A DNA stretch of 64,000 nucleotides from CAZELM01 sp964512995. GTDB lineage: Bacteria > CSSED10-310. The position numbers were made by a program, and so were the translations under genes. Position 1 is the stretch's first letter, and each line of letters starts with the position of its first letter. The stretch is taken from positions 23,258 to 87,257 of the forward strand of contig CAZELM010000019.1 of assembly GCA_964512995.1 (NCBI GenBank). The letters are read 5' to 3'. Below the pieces are notes generated by a model. That model searched no databases. It was not told the DNA's origin and worked only from the letters and a program-made list of their open reading frames with translations. Below are positions 8,931 through 16,997 of this stretch, in pieces.

Positions 8931-10361
8931 ATGAAAAAAAAATCCCGTGTTTTATTGATTCTTCCTTATTTTCAGAACCGCCGGCATTATGGGAGCATGT
9001 CCAAGGTCGCGCCATCCCTGCTTCCGGTCAGTCTGGTTTACCTGGCTGGATACCTGGAACGGGAATCCTATCCCGTGCGTGTGTTCGATGGGCAGGTGGA
9101 TCCGATGACGGAGTCCAGCATCGGGCAGGTATTGCGGGAATTTCAGCCGGATGTTGTGGGTATTACCTGTATGACGCCCATGGTTACAGAAACCCATATG
9201 GTCGCTCAAATCATCAAATCCATGAATCAGCGGATCACTGTTGTGGTCGGTGGCATCCATCCCAGCATACTCCCCGATGAAATCATTCAGGATACAAATA
9301 TCGATGTGATCGTCCGGGGAGAAGGTGAAATCACCTTTCATGAACTCCTGGAACAATACCCGGACGGCAAACTGGGAACCATTCAGGGTATTACATACCG
9401 GGAAGGAGACGCGGTTGTCCATACTCCCAACCGACCACTCCTGAATGACCTTGACAGCCTGCCCATGCCAGCCCGTCATCTGGTGAATTATGAAGGGTAT
9501 CATCAGATTCCGGATGCCGTCTTCGCCGAACCCATGCGTGAAATACTCACCTCCCGGGGTTGTCCATTCAGATGTATCTTTTGTTCTGCCCGTCTGATGT
9601 CCGGATACCAATACCGCTATCATTCTCCGGATCGGGTATTGGAGGAAGTGGATGTGTTGGTGAACCGGTATCATGCCCGACAGATCGCCGTGCTGGACGA
9701 TAATTTTGTGGTCGATCGTCAGCGCACCATCGACATCTGCGAACGGCTGCTCCGGAAGAATTACCACAAACGGCTGGTCTGGACGACCGCGGCCCGAGCC
9801 GATCAGGTTGATCTCGAACTGCTCAAGCTGATGAAGGAGGCGGGATTTGCATTGATTTCATTTGGTGTGGAGACCGGCTCACCCCGGCTCCTGAAAATGA
9901 TTCAGAAAAATGAGACGATGGATCAGATTGCCCGGGCGGTGGAGTGGTCTCATCAGGCGAGATTGAAAGTCCGGGGAACGCTGATACTCGGGTTGCCCAC
10001 CGAAAGCGTGGAAGAAAGCCGGATGACGATCGAGTGGGCGAAGAAACTGAAACTGGATTTTGCCAAATTTTCATTGGCAACGCCTTATCCAGGGACTGTT
10101 CTGTTCGATATTGCGAAACAGCAGGGTATCGAAATGAACGACTGGTCGCACTTCTCGTCGATGGCTGGTTTCGCGGACTATGATCCGGTGTTCGTACCGG
10201 AAGGACGGGATGCCAAAGAACTGGCAAACCTCCAAAAACAGGCCATGAAGGAGTTCTATTTCCGTCCGAAACAAATCTACAATCTGCTCCGCAATATCAC
10301 ATCGTTCAATGACATCAAGATGTTTTATTATGGAGCCAGATCGGTTCTATTCAAGGGGTAG
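8931..10361 (+). CDS. B12-binding domain radical SAM protein
   Basis: 476 residues. The N-terminal B12-binding-like Rossmann domain (PSLLPVSLVYLAGYLERE, DVVGITCMTPMV, VVGGIHPSILPDE) is followed by the radical-SAM core with C211-x3-C215-x2-C218 (RGCPFRCIFCS). It continues with LDDNFVVD, FGVETGS and RGTLILGLPTES. The family uses SAM and a 4Fe-4S cluster, often with cobalamin, for methylation, ring formation or methylthiolation of lipids and other products. ATG 8931 lies 11 bases after the preceding stop; ATG 8886 would overlap that gene. It is followed after 2 bases by another radical-SAM gene. The substrate is unknown. Confidence 0.9.
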   Translation: MKKKSRVLLILPYFQNRRHYGSMSKVAPSLLPVSLVYLAGYLERESYPVRVFDGQVDPMTESSIGQVLREFQPDVVGITCMTPMVTETHMVAQIIKSMNQRITVVVGGIHPSILPDEIIQDTNIDVIVRGEGEITFHELLEQYPDGKLGTIQGITYREGDAVVHTPNRPLLNDLDSLPMPARHLVNYEGYHQIPDAVFAEPMREILTSRGCPFRCIFCSARLMSGYQYRYHSPDRVLEEVDVLVNRYHARQIAVLDDNFVVDRQRTIDICERLLRKNYHKRLVWTTAARADQVDLELLKLMKEAGFALISFGVETGSPRLLKMIQKNETMDQIARAVEWSHQARLKVRGTLILGLPTESVEESRMTIEWAKKLKLDFAKFSLATPYPGTVLFDIAKQQGIEMNDWSHFSSMAGFADYDPVFVPEGRDAKELANLQKQAMKEFYFRPKQIYNLLRNITSFNDIKMFYYGARSVLFKG

Positions 10362-10363
10362 CA

Positions 10364-11461
10364 ATGTTCAAGATCACCACCCTGTATCAAAAAATCAATG
10401 ACCTGCATGCCGCTCTTCCCCGGCGATTCGGCAAGGGTTACGCTCTGCCGCCGTTGCGGGTGGGCTGTGTCTTATCTCACCGGTGCAATCTGAGATGTTC
10501 GATGTGCTTCGTCTGGAAGCGAGGCATCACCGGACTGGATAAAAGGGAACTGAGCACGTTGGAATGGCTTGGAATCATCCGCCAGATCCCATCCTTCGCC
10601 ATTGTGACCTTTACCGGAGGAGAACCGCTGATCCGGCCGGATATCCGGGAATTGCTTGCTGCGGCATCCCGATCTCACCGCGTTCATCTCGTTTCAAACG
10701 GCACGATGTTCCAGCCTCAGATGATCGAGTATTGCCTGAGTCTGGCTCCCCGGAAAATCTGGGATAAGGGACTTCTTTCTCTGGGCATTTCTCTGGAAGG
10801 TCCGGAAGCGATCCATGATGCCATGGTTAAAATACCCGGTTCTTTTGCAAAAACCATTCAGGCTCTGACTGATTTTGCGACCAGGAAACGGCAACTCGGA
10901 CTGAAATACCCGCTCCTCGATATCAAAATTGTGATCTGCAACGAGACCATTGGCTCCCTGACGGAACTGTATGAGATTGCAGATAATATCGGAGCAGATA
11001 TTATCTCCTACCAGCAATGCTCCACTCAGGAATCGTCCTATGGTATTGATGATGCACCAATGGATGCGATGTACACATCTCCTCCACCGGTAGATCCCAT
11101 TCCGGAAGATGTGATCAAAGAATCGATCCGGAAGTTAGTGAATCGAGCCGCTGCCGGGCGAACGACCCTGCGATTCAATCCGGACATGTCAGCGGATTAT
11201 TTTGCAGACCGCTATCAGAACCGGTTTCCTCTGGATCGGTTCGCATGTTCCGCCGCATGGAGTGTCATGCATATCGGGCCGTATGGAACGGTATATCCCT
11301 GTTTTTCGATCCCGATGGGCAATCTGCGGGAGAAAAGCCTGATGGCGATATGGAATGGTCCGGAATACCGTGCATTTCGAGTCAAACTCCAAAAACACGA
11401 CATTTTCAAGGGCTGCACCGGATGCTGTGTCATGAAACCGAAAGCATCTGCCAAGCAATGA
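10364..11461 (+). CDS. Radical SAM/SPASM-type protein
   Basis: 365 residues. The radical-SAM cluster motif C41-x3-C45-x2-C48 (HRCNLRCSMC) is followed by TFTGGEPLIRPDI and LVSNGT, the usual second and third strands. The C-terminal SPASM-like region has FACSAAW, GTVYPC and CTGCC, which can hold an auxiliary Fe-S cluster. Such enzymes modify peptides, proteins or sugars. I found no small precursor-peptide gene nearby. It begins 2 bases after the B12 radical-SAM gene and its stop overlaps the next radical-SAM start (ATGA). Confidence 0.9.
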   Translation: MFKITTLYQKINDLHAALPRRFGKGYALPPLRVGCVLSHRCNLRCSMCFVWKRGITGLDKRELSTLEWLGIIRQIPSFAIVTFTGGEPLIRPDIRELLAAASRSHRVHLVSNGTMFQPQMIEYCLSLAPRKIWDKGLLSLGISLEGPEAIHDAMVKIPGSFAKTIQALTDFATRKRQLGLKYPLLDIKIVICNETIGSLTELYEIADNIGADIISYQQCSTQESSYGIDDAPMDAMYTSPPPVDPIPEDVIKESIRKLVNRAAAGRTTLRFNPDMSADYFADRYQNRFPLDRFACSAAWSVMHIGPYGTVYPCFSIPMGNLREKSLMAIWNGPEYRAFRVKLQKHDIFKGCTGCCVMKPKASAKQ

Positions 11462-12492
11462 ACATCAAAAAGCTGATACATCGGACTCCCCGGCAACTCC
11501 TGAATACGATTCGGATACGTTATGGGAGATGCATACAACCGGAATGCCGGCACGATCCATCGGAGATCATGGTGTTCGTCACCAATCGCTGCAATTTCAC
11601 GTGTTTTACATGCCCTTTCAAACAGCAGTCGCCATACTCCCCGCCAGACAATATCCCGGATATATCACACATGCTGTTTGGAGAAATCCTGGACCACTAT
11701 TCCGGTGCGTCTGTGATCGGGATCGTCGGTGGAGAGCCTTTGTTGCATCCGGAACTGGAAGCATTGATACGGATTGGAGCGGATCACCGGATGACCGTAA
11801 ATCTGTCCACCAATGGATCGCTCCTGACAACAGACCGGATCGGCCGGTTGCTGGATACGCCGCTGGGATTCCTCAATATTTCACTGGATGCGGCTACGGC
11901 TTCGGAGTATCAGCGCGTTCGCGGCGGATCTCCCGAGCTATTTTCCCACATTGTCGAAAGTGCCCGTCGATTCACCGAACTGCGAACAAAAGTCTCATCA
12001 CCCATAAAGCTGCTGCTCAGCTTTGTGACCGACCAGCACAATGTCATGCAGATACCGGATTTCGCCCGACTGGCTCTGGATATCGGAGCGGATCAGGTTT
12101 TCTGTCAGACGATTCTCTCGTATCAATGCTCCACGATCACTTCTGGGGCTGGTACGCTGAAAGATACTCCGGAGATGCGAACGGTTTTGAAGAATCTTCC
12201 GTTGCCATCCGGGATCTCGATTGTATTGCCCAAGCTCGTTCCCATCTCGGACTGTCGATGCGCTGATTGTATTCACCCGTTCACATCGCTGGCACTCGAT
12301 GGCGCCGGCAATCTGTCGCCGTGTTGTGTCATTCCACCTCATCCCCGATATGGGAATCTTGCGGAAGACATCCAGGCATGGCGACATGGGGTGGCCATGA
12401 AAAAGATCCGCAATGGAATCTTATCGGATACCGATGCATTTTCGGATATCTGTCTGGATTGCTGGGAACGATTCTCCCTGAGAGGGGATTGA
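11458..12492 (+). CDS. Radical SAM/SPASM-type protein
   Basis: 344 residues from ATG 11458, overlapping the previous stop by ATGA. The cluster motif is C45-x3-C49-x2-C52 (NRCNFTCFTCPF). GIVGGEPLLHPELE, NLSTNGSLL and NISLDAAT follow. The C-terminal part (CRCADCIHPF, GNLSPCCVIPPHPRYGNL, ICLDCWERF) is SPASM-like. It is only distantly similar to its upstream neighbour, so the two probably act on the same product at different steps. It is the last gene of the four-gene run; no terminator is evident directly after it. Confidence 0.9.
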   Translation: MNIKKLIHRTPRQLLNTIRIRYGRCIQPECRHDPSEIMVFVTNRCNFTCFTCPFKQQSPYSPPDNIPDISHMLFGEILDHYSGASVIGIVGGEPLLHPELEALIRIGADHRMTVNLSTNGSLLTTDRIGRLLDTPLGFLNISLDAATASEYQRVRGGSPELFSHIVESARRFTELRTKVSSPIKLLLSFVTDQHNVMQIPDFARLALDIGADQVFCQTILSYQCSTITSGAGTLKDTPEMRTVLKNLPLPSGISIVLPKLVPISDCRCADCIHPFTSLALDGAGNLSPCCVIPPHPRYGNLAEDIQAWRHGVAMKKIRNGILSDTDAFSDICLDCWERFSLRGD

Positions 12493-12704
12493 TCGTCGAT
12501 TGTGGCAAATCACCCGCCGGTCCGGGCAGCACCGAACATACTCCGTCGCTGCCTTGCTCATCAGAAGGCCACACCAGAGCTAATCCACCCCTTGGCTTTG
12601 CAGAAGCACCCTTTTAAATAGAGGATTCCGGCAGGTTCCCACCTCCTGAATGGTTACAAAAAAAACATCCGCTCCGAAAACGATTGGAATCATCAACCAA
12701 TTAC

Positions 12705-12733
12705 TTGACTATTTCTGTCAGGTATGATATTAT
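12705..12733 (+). promoter_or_regulatory. Sigma-70-type promoter of the candidate small RNA
   Basis: TTGACT at 12705-12710, a 17-base spacer, then TATTAT at 12728-12733. This is one of the best promoter matches in the window. Transcription would start near 12740. No protein gene follows on the plus strand before the terminator at 12898. Confidence 0.65.
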
Positions 12734-12783
12734 TTAAGAGATCCTGGTCAAATGGCCGACTGACAAGAAGGGCGGAGATCAGG

Positions 12784-12810
12784 ATGAATTATCTGGAACG
12801 GTTACTGTAA
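12784..12810 (+). other. Eight-codon open frame inside the candidate small RNA
   Basis: ATG 12784 to TAA 12810 encodes MNYLERLL. GGCGGAG lies 7 bases upstream as a possible ribosome site. It may be a leader peptide or chance. It begins within the 3' arm of the 9-bp stem. Confidence 0.25.
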
Positions 12811-12897
12811 TCGTTTCGGCTGGTGTGCATAGCACATGATTATTGTGACAATTTCCATTGTCGCAAACCCCCAAAACCTCCTTTTACCCTTCATTTC

Positions 12898-12925
12898 GGG
12901 CCCGTGCCAACGGGCCCATTTTTTT
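12898..12925 (+). terminator. Rho-independent terminator of the candidate small RNA
   Basis: GGGCCCGT (12898-12905), loop GCCA, ACGGGCCC (12910-12917), then A and seven T. The T-run is on the plus strand only, so it does not serve the minus-strand DinB gene that ends at 12940. Confidence 0.85.
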
Positions 12926-12939
12926 CAGGGAACAGGTGA

Positions 12940-13461
12940 CTACCATAAATGGCTGGTATTGACGGGTTTGCCCATGAGTTTCAGATAATAGAAGAGCTGG
13001 CTTTTATGGGAAGACAGGTGTGCGACCATCTGAAGAAGGCGATGTCCCAGGATCATCTCGGTGGGATCCCAGCAAGCCGGAGCGATTTGGTTTGTCAGCG
13101 CGTCTTCGCCACATTCGTCCACCATCTGGAATGCGACTTTTTTGTCCTGTTCCAGCAGTTCCTTGGCCTCTTGCACGGATGATACCGTCGGCATTTTCTC
13201 AGCAGGCGGCATCATGGCTTCCGGAGGGATATCATCCAGACTCATGCCCTCGGGCAATCCCCAATCTCCGGTTACGAATCCGCGGCATGCCACTCCGCAT
13301 GATTCGGTGATGTGTTTCAGAAGCTGACCCACGGTCATCCAGTTCGCTCCCGTGGCTGGTTTCCACTGGAGTTCATTGTCGTTGACCATATTGATGAGAT
13401 TCTGAGTGATGGTATAGGCATACTCCATCTCGCTCTTCAGTAATGTTGTCCAGTTGATCAT
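12940..13461 (-). CDS. DinB family protein
   Basis: 173 residues from ATG 13461, which has AGGAGG five bases upstream. The three metal-binding histidines of the DinB/YfiT four-helix fold are visible: H50 (GQLLKHITES), H148 and H152 (GHRLLQMVAHLSSHKSQ). DinB-like proteins bind a divalent metal; several act as thiol transferases, but most have unknown substrates. It is monocistronic and divergent from the FG-GAP gene. An upstream extension to 13518 is open but lacks an SD. Confidence 0.85.
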   Translation of the reverse strand: MINWTTLLKSEMEYAYTITQNLINMVNDNELQWKPATGANWMTVGQLLKHITESCGVACRGFVTGDWGLPEGMSLDDIPPEAMMPPAEKMPTVSSVQEAKELLEQDKKVAFQMVDECGEDALTNQIAPACWDPTEMILGHRLLQMVAHLSSHKSQLFYYLKLMGKPVNTSHLW

Positions 13462-13901
13462 ATATCCTCCTATTCTGACTGTTTTTCCGACTCCCGATTC
13501 CTGAATGCAACCAAGCACCGATGTGGAGCAGGATACGGAATATTATTTAAAATGAGGCTCAAATCTGATGCACTATATCGGATTTTCTCTGGAATTCAAA
13601 TCCGTTCGACCGGTGAAAATGAATCATGACGCTGACGGATAACTTTTTCATGAGCTGGGGTCAGCAAAAACATTTTAAAGTTATCCACCAATTTTACGTG
13701 ATATTTGTCTTTATTCGAGAAAAATGATATCCTCTAAATAGTAATTTTCAGATTGATCTTTTTTGCTGGTGAGTGTTCTTCGGTTTATTACGAGGTATTA
13801 GTACTGTTTTCCAATTCGAAACAATATCCAGACGATTTTGTATCTTGACACCATAACGTTAGTGGAGGAGCGATTTGACTATGTTCAAAAGGAGGCAAAA
13901 G
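13462..13901. other. Divergent AT-rich intergenic region
   Basis: 440 bases between the DinB-like gene and the FG-GAP gene. Base composition drops sharply in GC between about 13540 and 13800. It should contain both promoters, but I see no pair I would assign. A second plausible FG-GAP start (ATG 13881, behind GGAGGAGCG) falls at its right end. Confidence 0.5.
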
Positions 13902-16283
13902 ATGTTTACACATTTGACTGCAACGCGATGTCTGGGAGTGACTGCAATCTGTGCAGCATGCATCTTGAACACCCATGCCGCGGCTGAGATGAGAGATGGT
14001 ATGTTTCCATTATTCAATGCAAGGATTGATACTGCCAGGCTGAGTTTCCCAATTTTCGTATCCAGCGGAGAGGTTAATGGAGATGAAAATCAGGATTTAG
14101 CCGTAATTGAATCTGCGAGAGATACTATATCAATCCTTCTCGGCAATGGAAACGCTGGATTTCAACCAGCGATCACTTTTGGCACTGGAGAATATTCCTC
14201 ATCCGTGGCTATCGGGGACTTAAATGGGGATTGCAATGCCGATCTGGCCATCGGTAGTTATTATAACTATCCTATCTCAATCTTTCTTGGAAATGGAGAT
14301 GGCACATTCCAGGCAGGCGTCAATTACGAAGCAGGCTCCAGTCCCCTTTTCGTATCCATTGCGGAGTTCAATAACGATAGCAATCAAGATTTGGCAGTGA
14401 TTAACTTTGGAAGCGATAATATATCCATTCTATTTGGTAATGGAGACGGGACATTCCAGGCAGCGGTCCACTACGCAACTGGTGAAAATCCCATGTCTGT
14501 ATCTATCGGGCTGTTTAATGATGATGGAAATCAGGATTTAGCTGTAGCGAATAGTGGAAACGACACTGTGTCCATTTTGCTTGGCAATGGAGATGGGACA
14601 TTCCAGACAGCAATCAATTATGACACAGGAACTTATCCAGTTTCCATATCCATCGGGGAGTTTAACGGAGATGGCAATCAGGATTTGGCCGTCGCTAACT
14701 ATGAGAGTTATAATTTCTCAATTTTTCTCGGTAACGGAAGAGGGGAATTTCTTCCAGCGGTTAATTATAGCCTTGGGGAACAACCATATGCCATAACTAT
14801 CGGTGAGTTTAATCGAGACGGGAATCAGGATATCGCAGTGGTGAGCTATAACAGTAATAATATATCCATTCTCCTCGGCAACGGAAGCGGCGAATTTCTA
14901 CCAGTAGTCAATTACGATGCAGGATATGATCCATATAATATATCCATCGGCGAGTTTAATGGTGACGGTACTCAAGATTTAGCCGTGGCGAATTATAGCA
15001 GCTATAATGTCTCAATCCTTCTCGGTAACGGAAACGGTGGATTCCTGACAGCAACGAATTACAGCGCAGGACTTGATCCAGGCTCGGTAGCCATCGGGGA
15101 GTTTAACGGCGACCGAAATCAGGATTTAGTCGTAACAAATAATTTTGGATACAATGTTTTAATTTTTTTGGGTAATGGTGATGGGATATTCCGGTCTGCG
15201 ATTTATCAGAACGTAGGCCGCCATCCCAACTCTGTAGCCATCGGGGAGTTTGATGGCGATGGATATCAGGATCTGGTTGTAGGACTTGCGGTTGACTACA
15301 ATGTTTCAATTCTTCTGGGTAATGGCGACGGAACATTCCAGACTGCGGTCAATTACGGAGTTGCAGGTGATATCAATTCCATATCAATCGGGGAGTTTAA
15401 TGGCGATGGATATCAGGATTTAGCTGCAGCGATTAATTATTTTTATGTCTCAGTTCTTCTCGGCAATGGAGATGGGACATTCCAGACTGCCATCACTTTT
15501 GAAGCAGGGTGGCATCCCAGAGATATATCCGTTGGCGAGTTTGATCGAGATGGTAATCAGGATTTAGCCGTAGCGAATCTGAACAGCGAAGTTACCATCC
15601 TGCTTGGCAATGGAAACGGAACATTCCAGACACCGGTCAGTTATAGCACCGGGAATAGGCCATCCTCTTTATTCATCGGCAAGCTCAATCGCGATGGATA
15701 TCAGGATTTGGCTGTAACAAACGGGAGCAGCAGCACTGTGTCTATCCTGCTCGGCAATGGAAACGGAACATTCCAGGCACCAGTCAGTTACGGTACTGGG
15801 ATAACTCCCTCGTCCGTATCCATTGGAGATTTCAATGGAGATCGATACCCAGATTTAGCTGTCGCAAACTGGGAAAGCGACAACATGTCCATCCTGCTCG
15901 GCAATGGAGATGGCACATTCCAGACTGCGGTCTACTACGGTGCAGGGAATGCTCCTCGATCACTGGTCGTCGGGGAGTTCAATGGAGACCAAAAACCAGA
16001 TGTAGCCGTTGTAAACAATGAAAGCGACAATATTTCAATTTTTATCAACCGCTGCCATTCAACTCAGTCTTGTGTCTACGATGGAGATGTTGATGGAAGT
16101 GGTGAGGTTACAGTAACTGACGCTCAGACGGCTTTTGGAATTGTACTGGGCTTCGGAACTCCGACACCCGAAGAATTATGTTCTGCCGATTGCAATGGCA
16201 ATGGAATCATTACAGCCGCAGATGCCCAATCGATCTTCTCAACTGCTTTGGGATCGGGACATTGTATCGATCCACTCGAATAA
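13902..16283 (+). CDS. Secreted FG-GAP/VCBS repeat protein with C-terminal dockerin-like module
   Basis: 793 residues. ATG 13902 is preferred because AGGAGG stands six bases before it. The signal peptide is about 28 residues, ending HAAA. About 13 repeats of some 53 residues follow, each with a calcium-loop motif of the type FNGDGNQDLAVAN and a strand ILLGNGDGTFQ; these build a beta-propeller of the integrin-alpha/VCBS type. The C-terminus has two EF-hand-like loops (DVDGSGEVTVTDAQ and DCNGNGIITAADAQ), as in type I dockerins, ending CIDPLE. The protein at 16998-19949 ends with the same module. It is extracellular or surface-bound and probably adhesive; no enzymatic motif is seen. Confidence 0.88.
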   Translation: MFTHLTATRCLGVTAICAACILNTHAAAEMRDGMFPLFNARIDTARLSFPIFVSSGEVNGDENQDLAVIESARDTISILLGNGNAGFQPAITFGTGEYSSSVAIGDLNGDCNADLAIGSYYNYPISIFLGNGDGTFQAGVNYEAGSSPLFVSIAEFNNDSNQDLAVINFGSDNISILFGNGDGTFQAAVHYATGENPMSVSIGLFNDDGNQDLAVANSGNDTVSILLGNGDGTFQTAINYDTGTYPVSISIGEFNGDGNQDLAVANYESYNFSIFLGNGRGEFLPAVNYSLGEQPYAITIGEFNRDGNQDIAVVSYNSNNISILLGNGSGEFLPVVNYDAGYDPYNISIGEFNGDGTQDLAVANYSSYNVSILLGNGNGGFLTATNYSAGLDPGSVAIGEFNGDRNQDLVVTNNFGYNVLIFLGNGDGIFRSAIYQNVGRHPNSVAIGEFDGDGYQDLVVGLAVDYNVSILLGNGDGTFQTAVNYGVAGDINSISIGEFNGDGYQDLAAAINYFYVSVLLGNGDGTFQTAITFEAGWHPRDISVGEFDRDGNQDLAVANLNSEVTILLGNGNGTFQTPVSYSTGNRPSSLFIGKLNRDGYQDLAVTNGSSSTVSILLGNGNGTFQAPVSYGTGITPSSVSIGDFNGDRYPDLAVANWESDNMSILLGNGDGTFQTAVYYGAGNAPRSLVVGEFNGDQKPDVAVVNNESDNISIFINRCHSTQSCVYDGDVDGSGEVTVTDAQTAFGIVLGFGTPTPEELCSADCNGNGIITAADAQSIFSTALGSGHCIDPLE

Positions 16284-16441
16284 ACCACCCTTTTCTGTTA
16301 CCTTTCAGCATGGTATCATTTTTTTCTGTTGTGTGACCATGCGTTACAGTACAAAGATCATAGAATTTTTTTCGTTGTAAGCCGGAAAACGATCAATGGA
16401 CTCATCCGGTTTCCGGTAGCAACGGTCCGGAGGATCCTGCA

Positions 16442-16774
16442 ATGAAACCGACGACGCAGTATATCTATCGTCTTCAACCGGCCCGGGTTGGGATGGTAAC
16501 GGGAGATCCGACCGAACATGAAATACGAATCATTGGGGAACATGTGGCTTATCTGGAGCAGTTGCTGGCAGACGGTACATTGATTATGGCAGGCCGGTCA
16601 TTGAACAACGATGAGTGTACATTCGGAATCGTGATTCTGATTGCTGACTCCGAACAATCCGCTCTCAGCGTGATGCAACAGGATCCGGCTGTCAGTCAGG
16701 GTATCATGACCGGGGAGCTATTCCCATTCCATGTCGCATTCTGGTCATCAACAAAATCACTGCTCGATGGATGA
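16442..16774 (+). CDS. YCII-related domain protein
   Basis: 110 residues. The sequence pattern (YRLQPAR, EHVAYLEQLLADGTLIMAGRS, FGIVILIADSEQSALSVMQQDPAV, FPFHVAFW) matches the small alpha/beta ferredoxin-like YCII family, which is often stand-alone and of unknown role. The conserved acidic position and His of the family (EH in GEHVAYLEQLL) are present. An SD is weakly visible (CGGAGGATCCTGCA before ATG 16442). It lies between two large secreted-protein genes and is probably unrelated to them. Confidence 0.85.
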   Translation: MKPTTQYIYRLQPARVGMVTGDPTEHEIRIIGEHVAYLEQLLADGTLIMAGRSLNNDECTFGIVILIADSEQSALSVMQQDPAVSQGIMTGELFPFHVAFWSSTKSLLDG

Positions 16775-16997
16775 AGGGACTTACACTGCATACGAGTAGT
16801 CCTGCTGGCTGGGGGCGTTTATTTGCACCAACCAGCCAATCCTGGTCAGCGAATGAAACCGAATGGGAATATGTTACTGAAAAAGATCGAAACATTACTT
16901 GGCAGCGAGCATCTATCCAGGAACGATCCCAGCCATTGAACCGGGTGATTCCCCGGATGATTTTATTACACGAAAACCCAAGGAAGAGAGGAATTCG

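Larger units (their letters stand above)
12740..12925 (+). ncRNA. Candidate orphan small RNA, about 186 nt
   Basis: It is bounded by the promoter at 12705-12733 and a terminator at 12898-12925. Readable structure: a 9-bp stem pairing 12741-12749 with 12777-12785; a small hairpin around 12801-12809; a 6-bp hairpin GTGTGC/GCACAT near 12818-12832; a 10-bp hairpin TTGTGACAAT/ATTGTCGCAA near 12843-12866; a C-rich single-stranded stretch containing CCTCCTTTT (12877-12885); and the terminator. CCTCCTT matches the anti-Shine-Dalgarno sequence, as in C-rich trans-acting sRNAs. An alternative pairing (GAAGGG 12767-12772 with CCCTTC 12887-12892, GGAG 12774-12777 with CTCC 12878-12881) could hide it. I do not recognise 6S, SRP, tmRNA, RNase P or a known riboswitch. 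Confidence 0.5.

Noticed and set aside
8931..12492. RiPP (sactipeptide/PQQ-like) cluster
   Set aside because: Two SPASM-type enzymes are present, but no precursor peptide, RRE domain protein or peptidase is seen nearby.
12740..12925. 6S RNA, SRP RNA or a known riboswitch
   Set aside because: Length suits 6S RNA, but there is no long closing stem with central bubble, no SRP tetraloop motif and no downstream plus-strand gene for a riboswitch.
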